Below, piece after piece: positions 9,651-20,002 of a stretch of 64,000 nucleotides of DNA. Source of the stretch: Vicingaceae bacterium (GTDB taxonomy: Bacteria > Bacteroidota > Bacteroidia > Flavobacteriales_E > Vicingaceae); NCBI GenBank assembly GCA_026003395.1, contig BPHE01000010.1, positions 23,698-87,697 on the forward strand, written 5' to 3'. Below the pieces are notes generated by a model that saw only the letters and a program-made list of their open reading frames with translations, ran no database searches and was not told the DNA's origin. Made by a program: the position numbers and the translations under genes. Every line of letters begins with the position of its first letter. Position 1 is the stretch's first letter.

Positions 9651-10091
9651 AAGCGTTTTTAGAATTTCCGATATTTTTTTCCCTTCTGCACGTCCGGCAA
9701 GTTTTTTGGTTGCAACGCCCATTACTTTGCCAAAATCTTTTGCTGAGGTTGCTCCGATTTCTTCAATGATTTTTTGCAATTCGGACTTAATTTGATTGTC
9801 ATCCAGTTGTGCCGGTAAAAACTCTTCAATAATTTGGGCTTGTTTGATTTCTGTTTCTGCCAAATCTTCCCTGCCTTGAGATCGGTATATTTCAGCAGAT
9901 TCTTTACGTTGTTTTACTAACTTTTGTAAAATTTTAATTTCTTCATCATCTGAAAGTTGGGCACCGGCACCTTTGTTGGTCATTTCTAAGGTCAAAGCAG
10001 TTTTTATGGCACGTAAGGCATCCAAACGGTCTTTATCTTTCGACAACATGGCATTTTTGATTTCACCGGTAATTTGTTGCGTAATTTTCAT
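9642..10091 (-). CDS. GatB/YqeY domain protein
   Basis: A 149-residue free-standing YqeY protein, related to the C-terminal tRNA-binding domain of GatB. The pattern is recognisable: an early DRLDALRAIKTAL helix, LQKLVKQRKESAEIYRSQGR in the middle, and the C-terminal GATSAKDFGKVMGVATKK with AGRAEGKKISEILK. The exact role of stand-alone YqeY is unclear; a helper in tRNA-dependent amidation has been suggested for the family. It converges on the sugar operon, overlapping its last stop codon. An exact TAnnTTTG element lies 29 bases upstream of the start (10120-10127, complement). Confidence 0.92.
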   Translation of the reverse strand: MKITQQITGEIKNAMLSKDKDRLDALRAIKTALTLEMTNKGAGAQLSDDEEIKILQKLVKQRKESAEIYRSQGREDLAETEIKQAQIIEEFLPAQLDDNQIKSELQKIIEEIGATSAKDFGKVMGVATKKLAGRAEGKKISEILKTLLS

Positions 10092-10119
10092 TTTGCAATG
10101 ATTTTTTTATATGAATCGA

Positions 10120-10127
10120 CAAAAATA
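10120..10127 (-). promoter_or_regulatory. Bacteroidota -7 element (TATTTTTG) for the yqeY-like gene
   Basis: The complement reads TATTTTTG, an exact match to TAnnTTTG, ending 29 bases before the ATG. No convincing TTTG -33 box was seen at the usual distance, so this rests on the -7 element and its position only. Confidence 0.5.
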
Positions 10128-10342
10128 AGAATAAAAACTACAGAAACAGGAATATATTACCATAAGAAAATCGGCTGTTCTTTTTTGGAAGCCAATTTAA
10201 ATGGTTTGGCAAAGTTCAATAATATACCGATAAATTTAAAATCCATGTGTTAGCATGGTTCATTCATTAAGATTTTGATAGTCATAACGGTCATGTTTAA
10301 ATACATATCATTATTCTCACATTGTTTGAAAAAAATCATTCC

Positions 10343-13300
10343 TTACCTCACTACAGTGATGGTGCCCTTTTGATTGATAATTTCACCATTGGATAAAACA
10401 GCTTTCAGGTGGTAATGGAAGATGCCATTATTTACGGGTTTGCCTCTAAATGTACCATCCCACGATTGGCTTGGGTCATTGGTGATAAATACGCGTTCGC
10501 CCCATCGGTTGAATATTTCCCAAGTCATTTCTTTGATGCACAAGCCGTGCACTTTGATTGTTTCATTTCTCCCGTCTCCGTTAGGACTGAAAATATTTGG
10601 AACAAATATTTCACCGCAAATAGTTTCCACTATAATGACTACACATGCTGTATCAAAACAAGAAGGACTATTCATAACTTTAGCACAATAAGTCATTGTG
10701 GATGGAGGCGATGCTACAGGATTGGGGCAGTTGAAACAACTTAGATATGTTGCAGGGGACCATAAATAGGAATTGCCACCACCGGCAGAAAGTTGAACAC
10801 TTTGCCCTTTGGTAATGACTGTATCCGGGTTAGCATAAGCATTGGGTCGGGGTGTAACATTTATATTAATAACTGCGGTATCAGAACAACTACCATTGGA
10901 GACAACTAAAACATAAGAATTATTTGTTGCAGGTTGAACAACAATTGAAGAACCTGTGCCAATGATTTGGCCATTTTCAAACCATTGATAATTTCCGTTG
11001 CCATTGGCATATAAATGCAATGTATCTCCTTGGCAAACATTTGTTTTTCCGGCATAAATGGAGGCATTGGGAGTGGGGTCCTGACCGATGGTGATTTGAA
11101 TGGAATCTTTACAACCATTGGCATCAGTAACTACAGCCCAGTAATTTCCGGGAGGAAGATTGTTTGCAGTATTGCCATTTTGAGGTGGAGATGTATTCCA
11201 AACCACCTGTAGGTTTCCTGTTCCTCCCGATGCACTGATTGTTGCACTGCCGTCGTTGGTCGAACCGCAGGAAACATTTTTGATGTTGACAATGGTGATA
11301 TTGATAGGTTGCGGGTTATTGATGGTGAGGGTGATAGTATCGCTACAACCGGCAGAATCACTTCCGATGATTGTATAGGTTCCGGGTGAAAGATTGCTTT
11401 GATTAGGCCCACTAAGGTTGCCCGGTGTCCAAGAGTATGTGTAGGGGGGAGTTCCTCCTGACATCGAAACAGTGGCAGATCCTGTTTGTCCATGGCAAAG
11501 AGGTTGTGTGATATTGTTTATTGAAAGTATGACCGGAGGACATCCACCTCCGCCACCGCCCCCTGAACCCGCACAAATGGGTACGGATGAAGTATCGTTA
11601 ATTAACAGGGTAGTTCCGGACGCATCGACCAATTTGATAGGGAATTGGTTAGGGATAGGAATGGTATCACCTGTAGCGAAATTTTGCCATACAATCACAT
11701 TTTGAATACAACCGGGAGGAATGTTATTGCATAAACCAAAAAAACAGTTTGTGCAATCTTGAATGGTGTCGGGTTGTTGCCAGGTGAAAGGTCCTTGTCC
11801 TCCGGTTGCAATTAAATTGCCGTTAGTATCTTTGCAAACAGTTACAGGAGCGCAACTATTGACCGTAACTATGATAGAATCTGTGCCACAAGGCAAGGTA
11901 TAGTATATAGTATGCGTGCCAACGCCTGCTGCTTGCGGATTAAAAATTCCTGAAGAATTAATACAACCACCGCATGAAGCCGACCAGCTACCTCCGGGAG
12001 TGAAAACTTGAAGAGTGTCGGAAGGTTGATTGATACAATAAGAAGAAGGTTGGCAGATGGTGGCATCACAACAAACTGCGGCTTGGGGCATGCAGGCATT
12101 AGCCGAAATGGATTGAACATACCCTGTGCGAGAATTGCTGTTTTGATTACCGGTAGAACCGGCACAAATCACTTCACCATTATTGTTAACCTTAACATCA
12201 TAAATGTTGAAATTTACCGGGTAACTGGCAATTAAATTTAAATTTTGGTCAAACTTGTGCAGGGCCGTAGTTGAACCTACGTAAATAAACCCGCAACTGT
12301 CGATATCAATGCCGCCGCATCCCACTTGATTACCCCCAAAACCCGAAATAAAAGACCCACCGGGAATGTTTGCCGTTGCAACAACTGTGGCATTATTAAA
12401 AGTCCTTTTTTGCAATTGATTGCCCCGATGAACAAACACATATCCGTTAAAATATGCCAACGCCATGATGCCGGTGTTATTATAGCGGTAATTTTCGCAT
12501 TTATATGCAAGGTCAATTCCATTGGACACATGAAAAGGAAAAGAGTTTGATCCGGGTGTACAACTGCTGTTCAAGCTTTGATGAATGTAACCTATCGAAT
12601 CGTGCGTCAAAAAATAATATTTTCCGTTTTTGCACGAAATGATCGATCTTACTTCTTGTATATTTGGCGATGTTTGTGATAATGGTGCACTGTTATGAAC
12701 TTGAATGGAATTAATCAAACTCCCATTGTTTGTATTAAAATGATGTATCATAGGCAATGGAGACCCGGAAGCAGGTCCGCCTGTTCCTCCAACAATCAAT
12801 TGTGTTTGGTCGCAGTTGAATGCAATACTCCATAATTCTGTGTGGGAAAATACAGGTCCTACAGATGATTGATACCACAAAACAGTTCCTGCTGAATTTA
12901 ATTTCAAAATCTGAGCAGCAGTTCCTTGAGTAACATAGCTATTTCCGGCCAAGTCCGTAGCAAAAGTTCCTAACCATGAAGTCGTGTCATAAGGAGTATT
13001 ATAGACCCATTGCAAAACACCTGCCGGAGAATATTTAATGATTTGCACAGGAGATGTGCCTCCTTTTATATATACGTTGCCTGTACCGTCAGTTTCGCAC
13101 TCCCACACACAATCCCAATTAGTTGAAGGGAAGTTAGGTGTCTGAACCCATGGGTCTATGATCAATGGTTCTTTTACAGGAATTGATAAGTCAAAAAAGA
13201 ATTGATCGTTTTCGCGGATAAATTTTATAGGTATTTTATGATGATTAGATGCAAAATAAGCAACCGGTTGATGTTCGATAATGTCACCAAATTTTGATTT

Positions 13301-13954
13301 GACTGTAATACTCCCTTTTTTTAAATAAGCAGGGTTGGAATATGTATATTTTATGTCGGAAATCTTGGCGTCTTTATGGCAATAAAATGTATATTTTATG
13401 CCGGATTGAGGGTGAATCTCGTATATCAAATCTATTCCTTTGTAAATGTTTGAAATTTTTATTTTTCGATAAGAAGGGACAAAATTGATATGCTTCAGAT
13501 TACCGTTTTTGTCGTAATATGAATAACTGTGATAAAAATTATCTTTTTCAAGAGGTGTGATGGATGCTTCTTCTGAAGCATTCAGCCATTGCAAGATGAT
13601 ATAATCGTGCTCAATTTTTATATTGTTGTTTTCTTCATATTTATCTTCTTCTTCCCTGTCGCTGTTTATTTTGAATTCTTTTTTGAACAAATCAATGACG
13701 ACTTTATCTTTAAAGATGAAAATTCTTTCACTTGAACCTGCATAAACAAAATTATTTTGTTCAAAAAAGGGGAAATAAGAAGGGTCCTTAATGGAAAACT
13801 GTCCTTTGTTTTCCACAAATGTTTTTTCTTGATGGTAAATGTTTGTCCACGAATTGGCATGCAGCGTAAAATGTTTTGATAATAGATTTGATAATAGGAT
13901 AGAAAAAACTAGAATTTTTAATTTTAAAATGAAATTCCTTTTCCTCAATTTCAT
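10343..13954 (-). CDS. Large T9SS cargo protein with SprB repeats and type B (CHU_C) C-terminal domain
   Basis: Predicted cell-surface or secreted protein of 1203 residues. An N-terminal signal peptide (hydrophobic 12-25) is followed by VENKGQFSIKD, the start of a Bacteroidota N-terminal domain of unknown function (about 45-265). A beta-propeller-like region covers about 275-620. A cysteine-rich stretch and a glycine run (GGGGGGG, about 815) lead into two SprB-type repeats of the SGGTPPYTYSWTPG kind and then Ig/PKD-like modules. The last ~90 residues carry VPNIFSPNGDGRNE and IFNRWGERVF, the gliding-motility-associated T9SS sorting domain. It lies 11 bases downstream of the gene at 13966-17502, with which it probably forms an operon, and shares about 200 C-terminal residues with it. 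Function (adhesin, matrix protein) is inferred. Confidence 0.87.
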   Translation of the reverse strand: MKLRKRNFILKLKILVFSILLSNLLSKHFTLHANSWTNIYHQEKTFVENKGQFSIKDPSYFPFFEQNNFVYAGSSERIFIFKDKVVIDLFKKEFKINSDREEEDKYEENNNIKIEHDYIILQWLNASEEASITPLEKDNFYHSYSYYDKNGNLKHINFVPSYRKIKISNIYKGIDLIYEIHPQSGIKYTFYCHKDAKISDIKYTYSNPAYLKKGSITVKSKFGDIIEHQPVAYFASNHHKIPIKFIRENDQFFFDLSIPVKEPLIIDPWVQTPNFPSTNWDCVWECETDGTGNVYIKGGTSPVQIIKYSPAGVLQWVYNTPYDTTSWLGTFATDLAGNSYVTQGTAAQILKLNSAGTVLWYQSSVGPVFSHTELWSIAFNCDQTQLIVGGTGGPASGSPLPMIHHFNTNNGSLINSIQVHNSAPLSQTSPNIQEVRSIISCKNGKYYFLTHDSIGYIHQSLNSSCTPGSNSFPFHVSNGIDLAYKCENYRYNNTGIMALAYFNGYVFVHRGNQLQKRTFNNATVVATANIPGGSFISGFGGNQVGCGGIDIDSCGFIYVGSTTALHKFDQNLNLIASYPVNFNIYDVKVNNNGEVICAGSTGNQNSNSRTGYVQSISANACMPQAAVCCDATICQPSSYCINQPSDTLQVFTPGGSWSASCGGCINSSGIFNPQAAGVGTHTIYYTLPCGTDSIIVTVNSCAPVTVCKDTNGNLIATGGQGPFTWQQPDTIQDCTNCFFGLCNNIPPGCIQNVIVWQNFATGDTIPIPNQFPIKLVDASGTTLLINDTSSVPICAGSGGGGGGGCPPVILSINNITQPLCHGQTGSATVSMSGGTPPYTYSWTPGNLSGPNQSNLSPGTYTIIGSDSAGCSDTITLTINNPQPINITIVNIKNVSCGSTNDGSATISASGGTGNLQVVWNTSPPQNGNTANNLPPGNYWAVVTDANGCKDSIQITIGQDPTPNASIYAGKTNVCQGDTLHLYANGNGNYQWFENGQIIGTGSSIVVQPATNNSYVLVVSNGSCSDTAVININVTPRPNAYANPDTVITKGQSVQLSAGGGNSYLWSPATYLSCFNCPNPVASPPSTMTYCAKVMNSPSCFDTACVVIIVETICGEIFVPNIFSPNGDGRNETIKVHGLCIKEMTWEIFNRWGERVFITNDPSQSWDGTFRGKPVNNGIFHYHLKAVLSNGEIINQKGTITVVR

Positions 13955-13965
13955 CTTGTTGAATT

Positions 13966-16900
13966 TTAACGTATTAAGGTAATTGTTCCTTTTTGTTCTT
14001 CGATTTTTCCATTGATAAGTATGGCTTTTAACCTATAATGAAACACTGCACCATTCATTAATTTTCCTTTGTAGGTACCATCCCATGCTTGTTGGGGATC
14101 TGAAGTGTAAAATACTTGTTCTCCCCAGCGGTCATAGATTGCCCATTCCAGTTCTTTAATGCAATAACCGTGTACTTTTACGACATCATTGAGTCCGTCG
14201 CCGTTTGGACTGAAAATGTTTGGTACGAATACTTCTCCGCATTCAATTTCTATTACTACTCGTACGCAGGCCGTATCCTTACATCCATTGGCGTCTGTAA
14301 CCGTTACGCAATAATCGGTGGTTTTATCCGGCTTTGCAGTAGTTGAGCTGCAAGTATGACAAGAAAGACCATCGGTGGGAGACCAGCTGTATTGCACACC
14401 ACCTCCGGCACCAATGGTTGCCTCGCCGATTTGATTAATCACGGTATCTCCCCAAGCAACGGCAGTCGGGTTGGAATTGACAGTCACACTGATTACGGCG
14501 GTGTCTTTACAATTTCCATTGCTTACAACGACACTATAGCTGGTTGTTTGAGATGGAGACACAGTGATACTGTTGCCGGTTTGTCCGGTATTCCAAAGAT
14601 ATGTATTACCTCCGCTTGCAGTCAAAGTGGTAGATGTTCCTTGACAAATGAATGTATTGCCGTTGATCTGTGCGTTTGGTTTTGTGTTGACCGTTACGGT
14701 TACAATCCCCGTGGTTTTACATCCATTAGAACCGGTAACGGTAACCGAATATTGTGTCGTTTGTGATGGATTTACAGTAATAGAGGAAGTATTAGAACCA
14801 TTATTCCACTGATAGGAAGCACCACCTGATGCAATTAATGTAATACTATCTCCCTGGCAAATATTGGTGTCCGGTGTAAGTTGAATGTTTGGTTTAGAAT
14901 TTACTGTAACCATCACGCTGTCTTTATTTTTACACCCGTTAGCATCTGTGATGGTGACCGTATAGTATCCGCTCCCTTGAGAGGTGATATTGTAAATTTG
15001 AGTATTTTGTTGGTTGTCCGAAAAATTGTTTGGACCACTCCAAATGTATGCGGTTCCATTGCCTGAAGCATTAAGCAACAAAGTGTCTCCTTCACAAACA
15101 TTTGCAGGTGAAGCTGAAGCGTTGACTGAGGGCAACGGATTGACAGAAATGTTCAAAGTATCGCTGTCGCTACAGCTGCCGGCGGTTACGGTCAGAATAT
15201 ATGTGCTGTTTGTAGAAGGATTAATTATCAAAGTGCTTGAAGATCCTGCAGGGCTGCCATTTTCCAGCCAGCTGTATGATCCGGTTCCCCCGGCTATTAA
15301 ATGCAGAGTGTCACCACTGCAAATAGTTGTTTTGGAGCTGAATATAGAAGCAACAGGAGGATTAGTGATGGTAACATTGACTGTGGCGCTATTGCTGCAT
15401 CCATTAGCATCGGTAACTGTCAACGTATAATTTCCGGCATTCGAAGCAGTGACATTGTTGATGGAGGGGTTTTGTTGGTTGCTGGAAAAACCATTAGGTC
15501 CGGTCCAAGTATAATTTGACATTCCGGAAGGACCACCATTCAATTGCAACGTACTTCCCGTACAAACCGGAGAATTACTGCTTGCGGTCACAGCAGGCAG
15601 AGAGTTAATGGTGACATTGACATTGGCAGAATTAGAACAACCATTGGCATCGGTAATTGTAACAGTATAGGTGCCGGAATTCGCAGTTGTTACGTTGCTG
15701 ATGGATGGATTTTGTTGTGTGCTTGAAAAACCGTTGGGTCCTGTCCAATTATATGTAGCGCCGGCAATCGAATTCACAGTTAGATTTAATGTTTGTCCTT
15801 GACAAACAGGGCTGTTGCTTGAAGGAGTAACACTAGGAAGAGGATTTACCGTGATGGTAATGGGTGTTCTGGTTGTGCTGACACAAGAAGGATTCGATTG
15901 TAAGGCAGCTTCAACATAATAAGTTGTAGTGGACGAAGGCGAAACAGTAAGTGGAGTGCTGCCTAAATTTGTTCCTCCTGTAGAAGAGGTGTAAACATTA
16001 TAAACAACTCCTGTGGTTGGGTTGGTTACGGTAATAGTGGTTGATTGACCCGCACATATAGGGTTAGGAGTGGCATTGACATTTGGTGCGGCAGGAGGCA
16101 CACAAGGTGTGACTAAGCAATGTACATTTGTTGTTGGGTTTAAATTGTTGACAATCGGGCTGAATGTTGATTCACTACCTATGGTATAGGAATTTTGATT
16201 GGCTGTTTGTAATGATATTGTATAATTCGCTGTGCCCGGATTTAGATTGGTATGATTGCAGCCGCTGGCAGATGTATTGATTTGACCGGAAGGATCCGTC
16301 CTAATAACGTTATAATTAAATCCGGACATTTGTTGATCGGTCATAGCCATATAATATCCTTGATCAGCAGCCAGACCGCCTTCCGGTAAGATAGAAGATA
16401 ATCCTATAGGAGTATATCCTTTGCCAAATATTAATCCACCAGTAGAACTATTGATTTTTAATATCATAGAGTAGAAACTAAAACTTAAAGCTTCAATGCG
16501 CCAACCAATGATACTATAGTTGCCGTCGGAGTTTTCCATAATATCTTGAATGACATGTGTTATTGGAGGAAAAGACGAACCATTGATACGTCTTCCCCAT
16601 TGAAAAGATGCAGTGTTGCCCGTTCCCTGAAAGCGTGCAATAAAAGCATGGATGTCGTCATAACCTCCGGTTAATACATTTCCATTAGAAAGTGTAATAA
16701 TGCTGTTAAATTCTTGCGATGTTGAGTTACCTGCTCCAAATCTATGAATATAAATATTGCTTCCATTGGATTTGTTAACTTTCAAAATAATACCATTTCT
16801 TGGATAATCACCATCGCTATTCAAGGTACCACTGCCTTCTGAAGATGTGCCCACTAAAATATATCCATCCGACACTTCGGCGCAATCATTCAAATAATGT

Positions 16901-17502
16901 TCATCCGGATTGGGCACATTGACAGTCCAAACCCTGCTCCATTGGGTAGTTCCGGAGGAATTGACCTTAACGGCAAATAAACTGGTTGTGTCGACAGTAG
17001 AAGGACTGACACCATCCCAAAAATAATCTACACCACCCACAGCCAAAAAACCACCATCAGAGGTAGGAATCACTGCATTGAAAAATTCATTGGATGTCTT
17101 ATTGCTATTGATATCGGGTAAAAGATATCGTTTGGCCCAGGTGACGTTTCCCAAATTGTCTAATCTCACCAAAATCGCACCTCCGGATGATGATTGCCCA
17201 CATACTATAAAACCTCCTCCTGAGACATTTTTAATATCGGTAAAAGTAGTGGCAATACCGCCTGTATATGATTTTGCCCAAACGACATTTCCCTGATTGT
17301 CTAGTTTGATGACATTTCCAAAATATGGAAGAAAACTTGCGTTTGTGCCTGCAATGACAAAATCGCCCAATGGTGTTTCGACCATTCCGCCTGCAATGTC
17401 AAAATTTGCCACATCATAACTTACCCGGAATGTAGCTTGCCCTAGTAATATAGAAATGTTTAAAATGCAGTAAAAACAAATGAAAACATAATTTTTTTTC
17501 AT
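13966..17502 (-). CDS. Large T9SS cargo protein with Ig-like repeats and type B (CHU_C) C-terminal domain
   Basis: A 1178-residue predicted surface protein. The signal peptide ends in ILLG with Gln22 next. Residues about 22-470 form delta-60-like or propeller repeats (GGGFIVCGQSSSG, DGGFLAVGGVDYF, SDGYILVGTSSEG). Then come eight Ig/PKD-like modules of about 70-80 residues, two of them near copies with TWTGPNGFSS and VTDANGCSNSA. The last ~90 residues are a type B T9SS sorting domain (VPNIFSPNGDGLND, IYDRWGEQVFYT). It is first in a two-gene operon with the cargo gene at 10343. The shared C-terminus with a different N-terminus looks like domain shuffling between paralogues. No PorP/SprF gene adjoins this pair. 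Ligand unknown; an adhesive role is an inference. Confidence 0.87.
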   Translation of the reverse strand: MKKNYVFICFYCILNISILLGQATFRVSYDVANFDIAGGMVETPLGDFVIAGTNASFLPYFGNVIKLDNQGNVVWAKSYTGGIATTFTDIKNVSGGGFIVCGQSSSGGAILVRLDNLGNVTWAKRYLLPDINSNKTSNEFFNAVIPTSDGGFLAVGGVDYFWDGVSPSTVDTTSLFAVKVNSSGTTQWSRVWTVNVPNPDEHYLNDCAEVSDGYILVGTSSEGSGTLNSDGDYPRNGIILKVNKSNGSNIYIHRFGAGNSTSQEFNSIITLSNGNVLTGGYDDIHAFIARFQGTGNTASFQWGRRINGSSFPPITHVIQDIMENSDGNYSIIGWRIEALSFSFYSMILKINSSTGGLIFGKGYTPIGLSSILPEGGLAADQGYYMAMTDQQMSGFNYNVIRTDPSGQINTSASGCNHTNLNPGTANYTISLQTANQNSYTIGSESTFSPIVNNLNPTTNVHCLVTPCVPPAAPNVNATPNPICAGQSTTITVTNPTTGVVYNVYTSSTGGTNLGSTPLTVSPSSTTTYYVEAALQSNPSCVSTTRTPITITVNPLPSVTPSSNSPVCQGQTLNLTVNSIAGATYNWTGPNGFSSTQQNPSISNVTTANSGTYTVTITDANGCSNSANVNVTINSLPAVTASSNSPVCTGSTLQLNGGPSGMSNYTWTGPNGFSSNQQNPSINNVTASNAGNYTLTVTDANGCSNSATVNVTITNPPVASIFSSKTTICSGDTLHLIAGGTGSYSWLENGSPAGSSSTLIINPSTNSTYILTVTAGSCSDSDTLNISVNPLPSVNASASPANVCEGDTLLLNASGNGTAYIWSGPNNFSDNQQNTQIYNITSQGSGYYTVTITDANGCKNKDSVMVTVNSKPNIQLTPDTNICQGDSITLIASGGASYQWNNGSNTSSITVNPSQTTQYSVTVTGSNGCKTTGIVTVTVNTKPNAQINGNTFICQGTSTTLTASGGNTYLWNTGQTGNSITVSPSQTTSYSVVVSNGNCKDTAVISVTVNSNPTAVAWGDTVINQIGEATIGAGGGVQYSWSPTDGLSCHTCSSTTAKPDKTTDYCVTVTDANGCKDTACVRVVIEIECGEVFVPNIFSPNGDGLNDVVKVHGYCIKELEWAIYDRWGEQVFYTSDPQQAWDGTYKGKLMNGAVFHYRLKAILINGKIEEQKGTITLIR
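15361..15860 (-). repeat. Two tandem ~245-bp repeats encoding near-identical Ig-like modules
   Basis: Within the cargo gene, the modules encoded at about 15612-15860 and 15365-15611 share NWTGPNGFSS or TWTGPNGFSS, QQNPSI, and DANGCSNSA, as well as long identical DNA stretches. The other modules of the array are much more diverged. This suggests a recent internal duplication. Boundaries are approximate. Confidence 0.6.
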
Positions 17503-17715
17503 ATATTTATATTTAAATCAGAAGGTAAATTTAACCTTTTTTTAAATCATCCGTAATTTTTTTAAATATCAATGCAGGATTAAAAAATGCTTTATTGACA
17601 TTATGAAAAATATGTGCATATCATTAACAAAAGGAGATTTTAACCAATAGCAATTTATTAGGATAAACCGAATGAAAAATTTAAGTTAATTTTACCGCCT
17701 CAATCAAAGTGAATT

Positions 17716-19995
17716 ATGAAAAACAAAAGAAAGGAACAAGATGCATTGGACTATCATTCACAAGGGAGGCCGGGTAAAATAGAGGTAGTTCCGACTAAAC
17801 CATATAGCTCACAGCGCGATTTAAGTTTGGCATATTCTCCGGGAGTCGCTTATCCTTGTTTGAAGATTGCCTCAAATGCCGAGATGGCTTATAACTACAC
17901 GGCAAAAGGCAACCTGGTTGCCGTGATCTCTAATGGTACAGCAGTTTTAGGGCTTGGGGACATAGGACCATTGGCTTCCAAACCGGTTATGGAAGGTAAG
18001 GGAGTATTATTCAAAATTTTTGCTGATATTGATGTTTTTGACATTGAAATCGACGCCAAAGACGTAGATAAATTTGTTGAAACGGTCAAAGCTATAGCTC
18101 CCACATTTGGAGGAATTAACCTTGAAGATATTAAAGCTCCCGAATGTTTTGAAATAGAAAAACGCTTGAAAAATGAACTCAACATTCCAATCATGCATGA
18201 CGATCAGCATGGAACCGCCATCATTAGTGGAGCAGCATTGATTAATGCTCTGGAACTTGCCGGAAAGAAAATAAATAAAATCAAAGTGGTGGTAAATGGA
18301 GCCGGTGCTTCTGCTATAGCTTGTGCCAATTTATATTTACAACTGGGTGTTGAAAAGGAAAATCTGATAATGTTGGACAGTAAGGGCGTGATACACGTTG
18401 ACAGGGAAGATATCGATCAATATAAAAGGGCCTTTGCCACGAAAAATACCAAATTAAAGACATTGGAAGATGCTATCAAAGATGCTGATGTGTTTCTGGG
18501 ATTGTCTAAAGGAAATATTTTAAACAAAAGCCATTTGGATAAAATGGCAAAAAATCCCATCATTTTTGCATTGGCCAATCCTGATCCGGAGATAGGATAT
18601 CATGAAGCGCTCAAATATCGTAAAGATGCTATTGTTGCCACCGGCAGAAGCGATTACCCCAATCAGGTGAATAACGTTTTGGGATTTCCGTATATTTTTC
18701 GCGGAGCATTGGATGTAAGGGCCACCACCATCAATGAAGAAATGAAATTGGCTGCAGTAAAAGCCATTGCGGAATTAGCCAAAGAACCTGTGCCCGAAAT
18801 TGTTAATAAAGCATATGGAGAAAAAAACCTGGTTTTCAGTAAAGAATATATCATTCCCAAGCCTTTGGATCCAAGGTTGATCCTGAAAGTTGCCCCTGCA
18901 GTTGCCAAAGCAGCCATTGAGAGTGGCGTGGCTCAAATGCCGATTAAGGATTTCGACAAATATATTGAGTCGCTTAATCAACGGATGGGATTAGACAATA
19001 AATTGATCAGGAGCATTATAAACCGTGCCCAAAAAGAACCTAAACGGGTAGTTTTTGCCGAAGCCGATCATCATAAGATTTTAAAAGCTGCTCAAATTGT
19101 CAAAGACGATGGCATAGCTTTTCCCATTTTGTTAGGTAACGAGAAACGAATTCAGCAATTGATTAAAGAATACAATCTGGAATTGGACGGTGTCCCCATT
19201 ATTGACCCGCGCAGTGATGATCAAGAAAAGGTTAGAGAAAAATATGCCAAAATTTTGTATGAAAAAAGAATGAGAAAAGGCATCACTCTTTGGGAAGCAA
19301 GGCAATTGATGAGGGAAAGAAATTATTTTGGGGCAGCCATGCTTGCCAATAATGACGCAGATGCCATGATCTCCGGGCTTACCAGAAATTATCCCGCCAC
19401 CATTCGTCCTGCTTTGCAGGTTTTAGGAAAAGACGAAGGCGTTAATAAAATAGCAGGAATGTATGTGATTATAACAAAAGAAGGTCCCTATTTTCTTGCC
19501 GACACAACAGTCAATTTCAATCCGACGGCAGAAGAAATAGTCGATATTACGTTGCTTGTAGCCGAAATTGTTAAAAAGTTTGAGATCCAACCCAGGATCG
19601 CTTTGCTGTCGTATTCCAACTTTGGATCTTCTGATGGAGAAGAAGCAATAAAAATGAGCAAAGCGGTGGAACTGTTACACAAAAATCATCCGGATTTGAT
19701 TGTAGATGGTGAGATTCAAGCAAATTTTGCATTGAATCAAGATTTGCTCAAAGAGTTGTTTCCTTTTTCCCGTTTGACCAATAATCGCCCCAATACTTTA
19801 ATTTTCCCCAATCTGAGCGCCGGTAACATTGCTTATAAATTAATGCAGGAAATGGGCAAAGCCGAAGCAATCGGGCCAATATTGTTAGGATTAAAAAAAC
19901 CACTCCATATTCTTCAGTTAGGAAGCTCTGTGCGTGAAATCGTCAACATGGTGGCTATTGCTGTGACTGATGCTCAAACACGGTTAAATAAATAA
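17716..19995 (+). CDS. maeB: NADP-dependent malic enzyme with C-terminal phosphotransacetylase-like domain
   Basis: Decarboxylates malate to pyruvate with NADP+. Residues about 15-160 are the malic enzyme N-terminal domain ([10 protein letters not shown], Lys95 in VMEGKG) and HDDQHGTA follows at 161-168. The NAD(P)-binding domain starts near [10 protein letters not shown] (192-201). From about residue 430 ([20 protein letters not shown]) there is a phosphate acetyl/butyryltransferase-like domain, regulatory in MaeB proteins. The 759-residue length is the usual MaeB size. It stands 7 bases before ruvA and starts the maeB-ruvA-sprA-gcvH run. A possible -7 element (TAATTTTA at 17687-17694, one base off TAnnTTTG) lies upstream. 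Confidence 0.95.
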   Translation: MKNKRKEQDALDYHSQGRPGKIEVVPTKPYSSQRDLSLAYSPGVAYPCLKIASNAEMAYNYTAKGNLVAVISNGTAVLGLGDIGPLASKPVMEGKGVLFKIFADIDVFDIEIDAKDVDKFVETVKAIAPTFGGINLEDIKAPECFEIEKRLKNELNIPIMHDDQHGTAIISGAALINALELAGKKINKIKVVVNGAGASAIACANLYLQLGVEKENLIMLDSKGVIHVDREDIDQYKRAFATKNTKLKTLEDAIKDADVFLGLSKGNILNKSHLDKMAKNPIIFALANPDPEIGYHEALKYRKDAIVATGRSDYPNQVNNVLGFPYIFRGALDVRATTINEEMKLAAVKAIAELAKEPVPEIVNKAYGEKNLVFSKEYIIPKPLDPRLILKVAPAVAKAAIESGVAQMPIKDFDKYIESLNQRMGLDNKLIRSIINRAQKEPKRVVFAEADHHKILKAAQIVKDDGIAFPILLGNEKRIQQLIKEYNLELDGVPIIDPRSDDQEKVREKYAKILYEKRMRKGITLWEARQLMRERNYFGAAMLANNDADAMISGLTRNYPATIRPALQVLGKDEGVNKIAGMYVIITKEGPYFLADTTVNFNPTAEEIVDITLLVAEIVKKFEIQPRIALLSYSNFGSSDGEEAIKMSKAVELLHKNHPDLIVDGEIQANFALNQDLLKELFPFSRLTNNRPNTLIFPNLSAGNIAYKLMQEMGKAEAIGPILLGLKKPLHILQLGSSVREIVNMVAIAVTDAQTRLNK

Positions 19996-20002
19996 CAAAA
20001 TT

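Noticed and set aside
10243..10258. CCATG/CATGG hairpin downstream of the cargo gene at 10343 as a terminator
   Set aside because: Stem of only five perfect pairs, with no clean T-run; too weak to call, and upstream of yqeY on the same strand it lies outside the right position for a strong claim.
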